Positions 32,016 to 39,157 of a stretch of DNA of 45,176 bases are shown in pieces. Origin of the DNA: CAZUNB01 sp964622235 (GTDB lineage: Bacteria; Patescibacteriota; Saccharimonadia; Saccharimonadales; JAGPDM01); the NCBI GenBank assembly GCA_964622235.1, contig CAZUNB010000005.1:1-45176 (forward strand), given 5' to 3'. Positions within the stretch are counted from its first letter, which is position 1; each line of letters starts with the position of its first letter. The position numbers and the translations under genes were made by a program. The notes below the pieces were generated by a model. The model was not told where the DNA came from and did not search any database. It saw only the letters and a program-made list of their open reading frames with translations.

Positions 32016-32406
32016 TACTTTTGCTGTCAAAAGTAACAAAACCACTGGGCTTGTCGTCGCTCTTGATGAGCTCATTGTCATTCTTACAATCGTCTGCGGA
32101 ACTAATTACTCATACAGCCCTAGACTGCAATAGATTGTAATAATAACATTCGTTTTTCAGGAGCTTCTCTTTTACGCCCAGACCCATAAGTCCGCAAATC
32201 ACTGCTAAATCTTCGGACTAAGTCGAGCATCCGCCAAAACTGAGAAAATAGCTATGAATTAATCACTGCGCGACGAGGACCACCCCGAACGGAGTGAGTG
32301 GGCGACTGCAAGGAGTTCCACAGGAACCAGAGAGTAATTCATAGCTATTTCCATCATGTTTTGAAGGCGTGAGAGAGTTTTGTGTCACTTTGCTGGTGCA
32401 AGGTGA
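32016..32406 (+). repeat. Structured intergenic element, complete copy (copy C)
   Basis: Fills the gene-free stretch 31923-32461 between rpmE and prfA (both minus strand). Read on the plus strand: hairpin TACTTTTG-ctgt-CAAAAGTA (32016-32035), CTGGGC (32045-32050), rod arm ATTGTCATTCTTACAATC (32074-32091), a variable loop, rod arm GATTGTAATAATAACATT (32133-32150), GCCCAG (32076 + 100, i.e. 32176-32181), a hairpin AGTCCG/CGGACT (32189-32218), TCGAGCA (32223-32229), an inverted-repeat-bounded block (32244-32351), GAGAGAGTTTTGTG (32371-32384) and closing hairpin TCACTTTGC-tggt-GCAAGGTGA (32385-32406) containing a U-G pair in this strand. It is about 390 bp and non-coding. Confidence 0.82.
32244..32351. 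repeat. Inverted repeat around the inner block of copy C
   Basis: GAAAATAGCTATGAATTA (32244-32261) and TAATTCATAGCTATTTC (32335-32351) pair over 16-17 bp (one extra A in the left arm) around a 73-bp block CACTGCGCGACGAGGACCAC ... GGAGTTCCACAGGAACCAGA. The arms differ in sequence from those of copy B, yet each pair is internally complementary. GTTCC-aca-GGAAC near 32315-32327 is a small hairpin inside the block. Confidence 0.85.
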
Positions 32407-32461
32407 TGAGTCGATAAAGAAATCAAATCTTTTTAAAGTCTAATTCAAAGAAGAAAAAAAT

Positions 32462-32854
32462 TTAAGCTTCGGTTTTTGCGGCAGCTGGTCGAGAGTTTTT
32501 CGCGACAGTTTCTTTAGATTCTTGTTTTTCTTTATCAGCTTCAGCTTTTTCGGTGATTTTTTTCATCTGTTTTTCGGCTTTAGCGGTTCGTTTGCCGGCG
32601 CGTTCAGCGGCAGCTTTTTGACGGGCCTTGAATTTATCGACACGTCCTTCGACATCTACGAGTTTTTCTTTACCAGTGTAAAATGGATGAGAAGCACTAC
32701 TGATGTAAACATCAACAACAGGGTACTCGTTGCCATCTTCCCACTTGAGTTTTTTATCACTCTTTGCAGTTGATCTTGTTAAAAATGTAAAACCAGCCGA
32801 TTGATCTCGGAAGATAACCGGGCGGTAGTTGTCGGGGTGTAAATCTTTTTTCAT
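32462..32854 (-). CDS. rpmE2: Ribosomal protein L31, type B, with a charged C-terminal extension
   Basis: Large-subunit protein at the subunit interface. MKKDLHPDNYRPVIFRDQSA and the SSASHPFYTGKEKLVDVEGR block identify L31; the zinc-binding cysteines of type A are absent, so it is the zinc-independent type B. After about residue 75 comes a 55-residue Lys/Glu/Ala-rich tail (KRTAKAEKQMKKITEKAE...) not found in ordinary L31, likely helical or disordered. It has a near-consensus promoter divergent from rpsB and a leader of about 5 nt. Confidence 0.94.
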   Translation of the reverse strand: MKKDLHPDNYRPVIFRDQSAGFTFLTRSTAKSDKKLKWEDGNEYPVVDVYISSASHPFYTGKEKLVDVEGRVDKFKARQKAAAERAGKRTAKAEKQMKKITEKAEADKEKQESKETVAKNSRPAAAKTEA

Positions 32855-32866
32855 AAGTAATTAAAC

Positions 32867-32917
32867 AGTGTAGAGACAGCGTGAACACTTGTCAATACGT
32901 TTTGCAGATGATATTAT
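32867..32917. promoter_or_regulatory. Divergent promoters of rpmE and rpsB sharing the -35 region
   Basis: Plus strand for rpsB: TTGTCA (32889-32894), 17-nt spacer, TATTAT (32912-32917). Minus strand for rpmE: TTGACA (complement of 32890-32895), 17-nt spacer, TACACT (complement of 32867-32872). The two -35 hexamers overlap by five base pairs, so two polymerases cannot bind at once. rpsB gets a leader of about 88 nt, rpmE about 5 nt. Confidence 0.8.
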
Positions 32918-33011
32918 AAACCAACTAAGTAACAAATCAGCTGGCCAGTAGTTTTGGTGCCATCCTGCGAAGTAAATCTCGTAATTGGTCAGTGAAGGAA
33001 AAGGAGTTTAT

Positions 33012-33770
33012 ATGGCATATCGAATCGACCCTAGAGATCTATTAAAAACAGGTGCACATTTTGGTCACAACACAAGTCGTTGGAACCCAAAGATGGCTGA
33101 ATATATATTTGATAAAAAAGACGGTGTTCACATCATTGACCTCGTTAAAACTGCTGAACTACTCGAAGTGGCGCAGGCTGCGATCGAAAAAATTGCCTCA
33201 ACTGGTAAGCAGGTTTTGTTTGTCAGTACCAAGCCACAGGCTCGTGCGATAATCGAAAAAGTAACAACTGATACTAACTCGCCATACGTTGTTAACCGAT
33301 GGCCAGGTGGGTTGATGACCAACTGGCAGACTATGAGTAAGCGTATTGCTTACATGAAAAACTTGCAAACGAAAATGGACTCAGGCGAGTTGGCTGCAAA
33401 GTATAACAAGCTAGAAGTTCAACGTTACCAAGAAGAGATCGATGAAATGATGGTCCTTTACGGTGGTGTAGCTAATATGGATGGTGCACCTTCAGCCGTA
33501 ATTGTTGCAGATATTCAGGTTGACAATATCGCCGTTGCTGAAGCTCGAAAGCTTGGCATTCCAGTCTTTGCGATTGTCGATACAAACAGCAACCCGATAA
33601 ATATTGATTATCCAATTCCTGCCAATGATGACGCAATTAAAGCTGTTAGTTTCATCATCGAAAAATTAGCTGAGGCTATCACTATTGGCCAAGGTAAAGT
33701 CAAAAAAGAAATGCCAAAAGCCGAAGCAAAAGTAGATGCTAAGGCTGAGACCGTGAAAGAGGAGAAATAG
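33012..33770 (+). CDS. rpsB: Ribosomal protein S2
   Basis: Small-subunit protein needed late in 30S assembly. MAYRIDPRDLLKTGAHFGHNTSRWNPKM is the standard S2 start; later VNRWPGGLMTNWQT and GIPVFAIVDTNSNP match the family. ATG 33012 is chosen because AAGGAG lies 6-7 nt before it; the earlier ATG 32985 would put that site inside the gene. The C-terminal 25 residues are Lys/Glu/Ala-rich. It heads a tight operon with tsf, frr and rseP. The roughly 88-nt leader could carry autoregulation, but I see only a weak TGGCCAG/TTGGTGCCA pairing. Confidence 0.97.
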   Translation: MAYRIDPRDLLKTGAHFGHNTSRWNPKMAEYIFDKKDGVHIIDLVKTAELLEVAQAAIEKIASTGKQVLFVSTKPQARAIIEKVTTDTNSPYVVNRWPGGLMTNWQTMSKRIAYMKNLQTKMDSGELAAKYNKLEVQRYQEEIDEMMVLYGGVANMDGAPSAVIVADIQVDNIAVAEARKLGIPVFAIVDTNSNPINIDYPIPANDDAIKAVSFIIEKLAEAITIGQGKVKKEMPKAEAKVDAKAETVKEEK

Positions 33771-34373
33771 ATGGCAGATATTTCAATTGATCAGATTAAG
33801 AAACTAAAAAGTCAAACTGGTGTCGGTTTAACAGAAGCCAAAAAAGCACTACAAGAAGCTGACGGCAATTTCGATAAAGCGCTAGAGCAGATGCGAATCA
33901 AAGGTCTAGCTCGTGCTGACAAGAAAGCTGACCGCGAAGCCAGTGCTGGCCTCGTTAAAAGTTATGTCCACGGTGATAAAATAGGCGTTTTAGTCGCACT
34001 GTACTGTGAGACAGATTTCGTAGCTAGGACAGATGATTTTGTTCAGCTAGCGCACGATATTTCAATGCACATAGCCGCTAGTAGTCCGAAGTACCTCGAT
34101 GTTGCGAGTATTCCAGAAGCTGACGTTGCTAAAGAGAAAGAATTAGCTCTAGCTGAAGTAAAAGAGCAGGGCAAACCGGCTGAAATGGCTGAGAAAATTG
34201 TCGAAGGTAAACTTAAGAAATGGTATGGTCAAGTTACGTTGATGGGGCAGCCGTTTATTAAGAACCCCGATCAGACAATTGAAGTTTTAGTTAAAGAATC
34301 AGTTGCTAAACTCGGCGAAAACATCCGTATCGGGAATTTTGCTCGAGTTGAACTCGGTACTGACGAACAATAG
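33771..34373 (+). CDS. tsf: Elongation factor Ts
   Basis: Nucleotide exchange factor for EF-Tu. The N-terminal UBA-like domain (IDQIKKLKSQTGVGLTEAKK ALQEA...) and the TDFVARTDDF motif that contacts EF-Tu are present. At 200 aa it is the short type, as in Thermus and many CPR genomes, not the 280-aa E. coli type. Its ATG follows the rpsB stop without a gap and GAGGAG lies just before that stop, so it is translationally linked to rpsB. Confidence 0.97.
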   Translation: MADISIDQIKKLKSQTGVGLTEAKKALQEADGNFDKALEQMRIKGLARADKKADREASAGLVKSYVHGDKIGVLVALYCETDFVARTDDFVQLAHDISMHIAASSPKYLDVASIPEADVAKEKELALAEVKEQGKPAEMAEKIVEGKLKKWYGQVTLMGQPFIKNPDQTIEVLVKESVAKLGENIRIGNFARVELGTDEQ

Positions 34374-34400
34374 AAAATAACAGGAGTATACAATAGATTT

Positions 34401-34955
34401 ATGGATATGACAGCAGAAGCTAAAAAACGGATGCAGGCATCATTTGATCATTTTGAGGAAGCACTCAAACGAATTCGAACTGGTCGGGCTAGTGCTAGTG
34501 TCCTCGACGGTGTAATGGTAGAAGTTTACGGTACTAAAACGCCTCTTAATCACATTGCCAGTGTCATTACGCTTGATGCGCAGACTCTGCAGATTACACC
34601 ATTTGATCCTTCGAATTTATCGAAGATATCATCATCGATTAGAGACGACCAAAGTCTTGGACTCAACCCAGCTGATGATGGTAAGGTTGTGCGGATTCCA
34701 ATTCCATCTTTGACCGAAGAACGCCGCAGAGAAATTGTCAAAAACGTTAATCAGAAAGCTGAAGATGCTCGAGTAAGCCTTCGGAACATTCGTCATGATG
34801 TTTTGAAAGGCGAGCAAGCGACCGAAAAAGCTGGTGATATCAGTAAGGATGATCTTAAGGCGACCGAAAAAGATCTTAATAATCTGATTGACGAATTTCA
34901 AAAAAAAATAGAAAGTGCAGTTAAAGCTAAAGAAGTTGAAGTTCTAACCGTTTAA
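34401..34955 (+). CDS. frr: Ribosome recycling factor
   Basis: Splits post-termination ribosomes with EF-G. It shows the three-helix and hinge pattern RIRTGRASASVLDGVMVEVYG, LNHIASVITLDAQTLQITPFD and PIPSLTEERRREIVKN. 184 aa is standard. pyrH, which normally stands between tsf and frr, is absent; the gap is 27 bases with AGGAG about 15 nt before the ATG. Confidence 0.97.
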   Translation: MDMTAEAKKRMQASFDHFEEALKRIRTGRASASVLDGVMVEVYGTKTPLNHIASVITLDAQTLQITPFDPSNLSKISSSIRDDQSLGLNPADDGKVVRIPIPSLTEERRREIVKNVNQKAEDARVSLRNIRHDVLKGEQATEKAGDISKDDLKATEKDLNNLIDEFQKKIESAVKAKEVEVLTV

Positions 34956-34964
34956 GGGGTGAGT

Positions 34965-36077
34965 ATGTTATTTATTTTAGGAATTATATTATTTATCACC
35001 TTGGTGGTTGTGCATGAGTATGGTCATTTCTTGGTTGCTAAACGTAATGGTGTTGAGGTTGAAGAGTTTGGTATCGGCTTTCCACCAAGAATTGCAGGCA
35101 AGAAGCTTGGTAAAGGAATTTTTGAGAGCTACTATACGATTAACGCATTGCCACTTGGTGGCTTCGTTCGGCTAAAGGGAGAAAATGACTCAGATAAGCG
35201 CAAAGGTTCACTTGGTGCCGCTTCAACCTGGGCAAAAGTCAAGATCATGATGGCTGGTGTAGCGATGAACTTTCTGGCAGCAATTGTATTTTTGTCGTTA
35301 GCATCGGCAGTTGGTTTTCCTGAGCTACCAAAGCAAATTGTTTCAAACCAGTTCTATCTAGCCACCGACACCAAGATTATTAAGGATGAAGTTAGAGTAG
35401 TGGGTGTCGAGGAGGGCTCTCCAGCCAGTAAAATTGGCATTAAAGCTGGTGATTCTATCCGTGCTATTGGTGGTGAGCCTATAAATTCAACTGATCAATT
35501 GATTGCTGCAACTAAAAAATTTAAAGGTGACGAGGTGATTATTCGTTTTCAGAATGAAGACGACAAATTAATCGAAAAGCCAGTAAAATTACGTAATTCC
35601 GAAAAAGATGGCTATCTCGGTGTAGCACCGCGTGATTTAACCGTCAGACGTTCGACTTGGTCATCACCAATCGTTGGTGCTGGTTTGACGTACCAACTCA
35701 GTAAATCATCTGTAATTTTGCTTGGGCAAACGGTTGGCGACTTACTTCAAGGCGAAACACAGAAAGCCACGCAAAATGTCGGTGGGCCAGTCATCATCGG
35801 TGCAACCTTGCTTCACCTTGAGACTTTTGGTGAATTGTTCTTCATTATTGGTATTATTTCGCTAACGTTGGCGATTATGAATGCGTTGCCGATTCCAGCA
35901 CTTGACGGCGGACGATTGGCAGTTATGTTACTGTTTAAAGCTGTTCAAAAAATTACCGGCAAAAATTACCTAAGCGAAAAAGTCGAGAACATGATTCATG
36001 GTACTGGGTTTGTCGCCTTAATGATTCTTGCAGTTCTGATTACTTACGTCGATATTGGGCGAGTTTCTGGCGGGTAG
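34965..36077 (+). CDS. rseP: Site-2 intramembrane zinc metalloprotease RseP
   Basis: Cleaves transmembrane segments, classically anti-sigma factors and leftover signal peptides. The HExxH motif is HEYGH at residues 17-21, in the first helix. One PDZ domain (ASKIGIKAGDSIRAIGGEP) and the LDG zinc ligand region NALPIPALDGGRLAVM follow, with hydrophobic helices around them. About 370 aa with a single PDZ is the Gram-positive type. ATG 34965 follows AAGGGG; a GTG at 34959 in frame is an alternative. uppS, cdsA and dxr, often placed between frr and rseP, are missing. Confidence 0.95.
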   Translation: MLFILGIILFITLVVVHEYGHFLVAKRNGVEVEEFGIGFPPRIAGKKLGKGIFESYYTINALPLGGFVRLKGENDSDKRKGSLGAASTWAKVKIMMAGVAMNFLAAIVFLSLASAVGFPELPKQIVSNQFYLATDTKIIKDEVRVVGVEEGSPASKIGIKAGDSIRAIGGEPINSTDQLIAATKKFKGDEVIIRFQNEDDKLIEKPVKLRNSEKDGYLGVAPRDLTVRRSTWSSPIVGAGLTYQLSKSSVILLGQTVGDLLQGETQKATQNVGGPVIIGATLLHLETFGELFFIIGIISLTLAIMNALPIPALDGGRLAVMLLFKAVQKITGKNYLSEKVENMIHGTGFVALMILAVLITYVDIGRVSGG

Positions 36078-36083
36078 AGTCTG

Positions 36084-36812
36084 ATGGTAGCCGACAACAA
36101 TCATGTCAGCCTACGAGAACGCGTTGCTGAGCTATTATTCACCTTTGGTTCATTTGTTGGTTCTGTCGGGTTAGGTAACTTGCTGCCAGCAATGTTGGTG
36201 CTTGGACTCATCAGCCTTGATATTTTTGGCGATGATATCTTCAAGAGCCTTAGCGTAAATCTTATTTTACTAGCGGTTGCGAATGCGTTGAGCCTGCTAT
36301 TTTTGGTGGGTATTAGTATGTTACAGAAATTAAAGCTTCAAGAATTATTCTCACTTAAACTTCCTGACAAAAAAATTATTTGGTTGTTACCGGCTGCGCT
36401 AGCGTATGTCACTTTTCTCGTAAGCGTAATGCTGCTAGTGAAATTATTATTTCCGTCAGCTGATTTAGAGCAAGCTCAGAAAATACCATTTATTGGCGCT
36501 AAGGGAACAACACAAGTTATTATTTCGTTTATAGCATTGGTAATTGTGGCGCCGATCGCCGAAGAGCTTCTGTATAGGGGCTATCTTTTAAGCCGTTTAC
36601 GCAAGACTTTTCCTTATGGTGTATCGATTTTTTTGACGAGTTTGGTTTTTGCACTCGCACACGGCCAACTCAATGTCGGGATAGATACCTTTATTTTAAG
36701 CCTAGCTTTGTGTTTTCTGGTTTATAAGACTGACTCAATAGTGCCATCAATTATCTTGCACGCTTGCAAGAACGGATTAGCCTTTTTGCTACTATTTGTT
36801 TTCAAATTATAA
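36084..36812 (+). CDS. CPBP-family intramembrane metalloprotease (Abi/CAAX-like)
   Basis: 242 aa with about seven membrane helices. The family motifs are EELLYRGYLLSRLR (EExxxR), FALAHGQLN (FxxxH) and a final HACKNGLAFL (HxxxN), which supply the glutamates and histidines for zinc. CPBP proteins act as prenyl endopeptidase-like enzymes or in bacteriocin self-protection; the role here is unknown. It lies 6 bases after rseP, so it is probably co-transcribed with it. The mreB promoter lies just beyond its stop. Confidence 0.9.
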   Translation: MVADNNHVSLRERVAELLFTFGSFVGSVGLGNLLPAMLVLGLISLDIFGDDIFKSLSVNLILLAVANALSLLFLVGISMLQKLKLQELFSLKLPDKKIIWLLPAALAYVTFLVSVMLLVKLLFPSADLEQAQKIPFIGAKGTTQVIISFIALVIVAPIAEELLYRGYLLSRLRKTFPYGVSIFLTSLVFALAHGQLNVGIDTFILSLALCFLVYKTDSIVPSIILHACKNGLAFLLLFVFKL

Positions 36813-36850
36813 GATTCTGCTAAAAAACAAAAAATACAACATGCTAACGT

Positions 36851-36879
36851 TTGGCAAGCTTGATGTTTCACCGTACACT
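36851..36879 (+). promoter_or_regulatory. Promoter of mreB (leaderless arrangement)
   Basis: TTGGCA (36851-36856), 17-nt spacer, TACACT (36874-36879), then AGTAAT and ATG 36886. This is the clearest leaderless promoter in the window and also fixes the mreB start. Confidence 0.75.
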
Positions 36880-36885
36880 AGTAAT

Positions 36886-37947
36886 ATGGCAAAAAATACT
36901 TGGTTAAAAAAGCTGAATCGTAAGCTTTGGCATGATATTGGCATCGATTTAGGCACGGCCAACACTCTTATTTATATTCGCGGTATTGGTGAAGTCATAA
37001 ACGAGCCATCTGTAGTGGCACTGAACAAAAAGACCAAACAAGTAATTGCTATAGGTGAAAAGGCCAAAAAGATGATTGGTCGGGCGCCGAAAGGCATCAT
37101 TGTCTCGCGGCCGTTGGTTGATGGTGTTGTTAGTGACTATGAAGTCACAGAGCAAATGTTGAAATATTTTTTAGAAAAGGTACATGAGAAACACCGCGTA
37201 TTATTGGCGCGCCCACGTGTTGTCATTGGGTTACCAAGCGGAGTGACTGAGGTTGAGAAAAGAGCGGTAGAGCAGGCAGCTGCCAGTGCTGGAGCACGTA
37301 AGACATATCTAATCGAAGAGCCCGTCGCAGCAGCTATTGGGTGCCGTATGCCTGTCAAGGACAGCACTGGCAGCATGCTTGTCGATATTGGTGGTGGCTC
37401 GACTGAGGTCGCAGTCATATCAATGGGTGGCATTGTTGTTAGTCGCAGTTTAAGGATTGCAGGAGATGAGTTAACAGAAAGTGTTCAACAGTATCTGCGC
37501 GACGAATTTAACCTCCAGGTTGGGGAGACTACGGCGGAAATGGTAAAAACTGAAATAGGTAGTCTTGCACCACCACCAAAAAATCCAAAAACTATGGCCA
37601 TCAGAGGTAGAAATCTAATTACTGGATTACCACAAGAAATTCAGGTTAGTGCTGACATGGTTAGAAAGCCACTGATTAAAACGGCTGAACCATTAATTAG
37701 TGCAATCAAATTAACGCTTGAAGAAGCACCACCAGAGCTATCGGCCGACATAGCCAAAAGCGGTATAGTCCTAGCTGGTGGGAGTGCCAAACTACGGGGT
37801 CTGCGTGAAGCGGTAGCTCATGAGACTAATGTTAAAGTAACGGTATCTGAGAATGCCTTGAACGCGGTAGTAACTGGTTGTGGGCTAGTTCTTGATGATC
37901 TTGATAGTTTACGCGAAGTCCTGGTCACCCATGAGGAAATTAGGTAA
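36886..37947 (+). CDS. mreB: Rod-shape actin homologue MreB
   Basis: Forms membrane-bound filaments that guide the elongation machinery. I start at ATG 36886 (353 aa) on the strength of the promoter 6 nt upstream; it gives MAKNTWLKKLNRKLWHDIG, with a basic, possibly amphipathic N-terminus. The phosphate loops IDLGTANTLIYIRG and LVDIGGGSTEVAVIS and the adenosine motif GIVLAGGSAKLRGL are intact. The longer open frame back to 36796 would overlap the CPBP gene and is not supported. It leads the operon mreB-mreC-mreD-PBP2. Confidence 0.96.
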   Translation: MAKNTWLKKLNRKLWHDIGIDLGTANTLIYIRGIGEVINEPSVVALNKKTKQVIAIGEKAKKMIGRAPKGIIVSRPLVDGVVSDYEVTEQMLKYFLEKVHEKHRVLLARPRVVIGLPSGVTEVEKRAVEQAAASAGARKTYLIEEPVAAAIGCRMPVKDSTGSMLVDIGGGSTEVAVISMGGIVVSRSLRIAGDELTESVQQYLRDEFNLQVGETTAEMVKTEIGSLAPPPKNPKTMAIRGRNLITGLPQEIQVSADMVRKPLIKTAEPLISAIKLTLEEAPPELSADIAKSGIVLAGGSAKLRGLREAVAHETNVKVTVSENALNAVVTGCGLVLDDLDSLREVLVTHEEIR

Positions 37948-37953
37948 ATTTTC

Positions 37954-38703
37954 GTGAAGGAATCTGCTTGGACAACACGAATAATCGCAGCGATCGCTTT
38001 AATCTTGTTGGTATCTTTAGGATTCTTTAATCCTATTCAAGACCAGCTTTTGCGTGCACAAATGCCACTGCAAAATGTGTCTAATAACTTTGGTCTTTGG
38101 CTTGGTTCACAGCCACTGATTGGGCATAGTTCAGACACGAATGACCTGGTTGACAACACTATATCCAAGGCGAGAATCGCTGAATTAAAGTCAGACAATG
38201 AATCACTTCGGACAGAATTAAAATCACGAGATAGTGCAAACAAAATTGTCGCTAGAGGTAACGTTATTGGTCGAAGCGCTGCAACCTTGCAGCGTGAAAT
38301 AATGATAAATATTGGTAGAGAAGATGGCCTTATGCTGGGAGATGTTGTGAGCAGTCAAGGTTTTCTTGTCGGCAGAATTATAAAATTACGACCAACCTCT
38401 AGTACCGTTCAACTAGTAAATGATCAGTCGTTTCGTTTGCCGGTAAGTATTGGCACAACTGGTCGAACCGGTCTTCTAAAAGGCGACATTGCTAGCGCTA
38501 TGATAGTACAAATTCCAACTACGGAAATGCTAGAAAAAGGTGAGCCGGTTTTCACTAATGATATTGGGAATTTTGTTCCAGCAGACCTTCCAATCGGCAG
38601 AATTGGATCTTTTACACAGGTGGATAGCAACGTATTTTATGAGGCTCAGTTAGAACTCGGCGTCGATATGGCACAGATCCAACAGGTGACGGTTATTCGA
38701 TGA
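37954..38703 (+). CDS. mreC: Rod-shape protein MreC
   Basis: Bitopic scaffold that activates PBP2-RodA. It has a short cytosolic N-terminus, one helix (IIAAIALILLVSLGFF), a coiled coil (NTISKARIAELKSDNESLRT) and the beta-domain with NIGREDGLMLGDVVSSQGFLVG and later PADLPIGRIGSF. 249 aa is typical. The start is GTG 37954, 6 bases after mreB. The stop overlaps the next ATG as ATGA. Confidence 0.93.
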   Translation: MKESAWTTRIIAAIALILLVSLGFFNPIQDQLLRAQMPLQNVSNNFGLWLGSQPLIGHSSDTNDLVDNTISKARIAELKSDNESLRTELKSRDSANKIVARGNVIGRSAATLQREIMINIGREDGLMLGDVVSSQGFLVGRIIKLRPTSSTVQLVNDQSFRLPVSIGTTGRTGLLKGDIASAMIVQIPTTEMLEKGEPVFTNDIGNFVPADLPIGRIGSFTQVDSNVFYEAQLELGVDMAQIQQVTVIR

Positions 38704-39155
38704 CGAAAACAATTATCACACTCTTTTTCAGCCTATTGTTCACGATGTTGATTGCTAACCAAATTCCAGTTTTTGGTGTTTTGCTGAATCCATTGGTGAT
38801 TATTTTTGTCTTCGTTTGTTGGAACATTACCCCAAAGGAATCTTGGTGGCTAGCGCTTGGCTTTGGCGTAGCCTATGATGTCATGAGCACTGGCAATGCT
38901 CCAGTCATGAGCCTCAGTCTAGTGACTAGCACTGCGATTATTTCTTTTATTAGAACTAAATTCGGACAACAATATCGGCGTTGGTTGTATGTGGCGATGT
39001 TACTTTGTAGTAGTATTTTTTTAGTCATTCAAACACTGAGTACTGGCGTAAGTATAGATTTAATAGTCTTATCTATTTTCGTGTTCAGCGTATTCTTGCA
39101 ATTTTTAATTGCGGCGGCTATCGCGTCAGTATACTTGCCTAAGAAGGCAGCATAG
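38700..39155 (+). CDS. mreD: MreD-like membrane protein
   Basis: 151 aa with about five hydrophobic helices (IITLFFSLLFTMLIANQIPV, LNPLVIIFVFVCWNI, VLSIFVFSVFLQFLIAAAIA). Sequence is weakly conserved in this family; the call rests mainly on size, topology, the G(F/V)xYDV-like motif (GFGVAYDVMSTG) and position between mreC and PBP2. It overlaps mreC by 4 bases. Confidence 0.85.
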   Translation: MTKTIITLFFSLLFTMLIANQIPVFGVLLNPLVIIFVFVCWNITPKESWWLALGFGVAYDVMSTGNAPVMSLSLVTSTAIISFIRTKFGQQYRRWLYVAMLLCSSIFLVIQTLSTGVSIDLIVLSIFVFSVFLQFLIAAAIASVYLPKKAA

Positions 39156-39157
39156 CT

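Noticed and set aside
32385..32406. Element end hairpins as simple intrinsic terminators
   Set aside because: No T-run follows the stems on either strand in most copies, and the conserved flank and paired ends are not explained by termination. A secondary terminator role is not excluded.
36796..36885. Upstream start for mreB at 36796
   Set aside because: It overlaps the CPBP gene and contains the mreB promoter; ATG 36886 gives the normal MreB N-terminus.
9012..38703. UGA recoded to glycine as in some CPR lineages
   Set aside because: UGA ends several genes at sensible places (9012, 10783, 26567, 38703) and no gene needs in-frame UGA.
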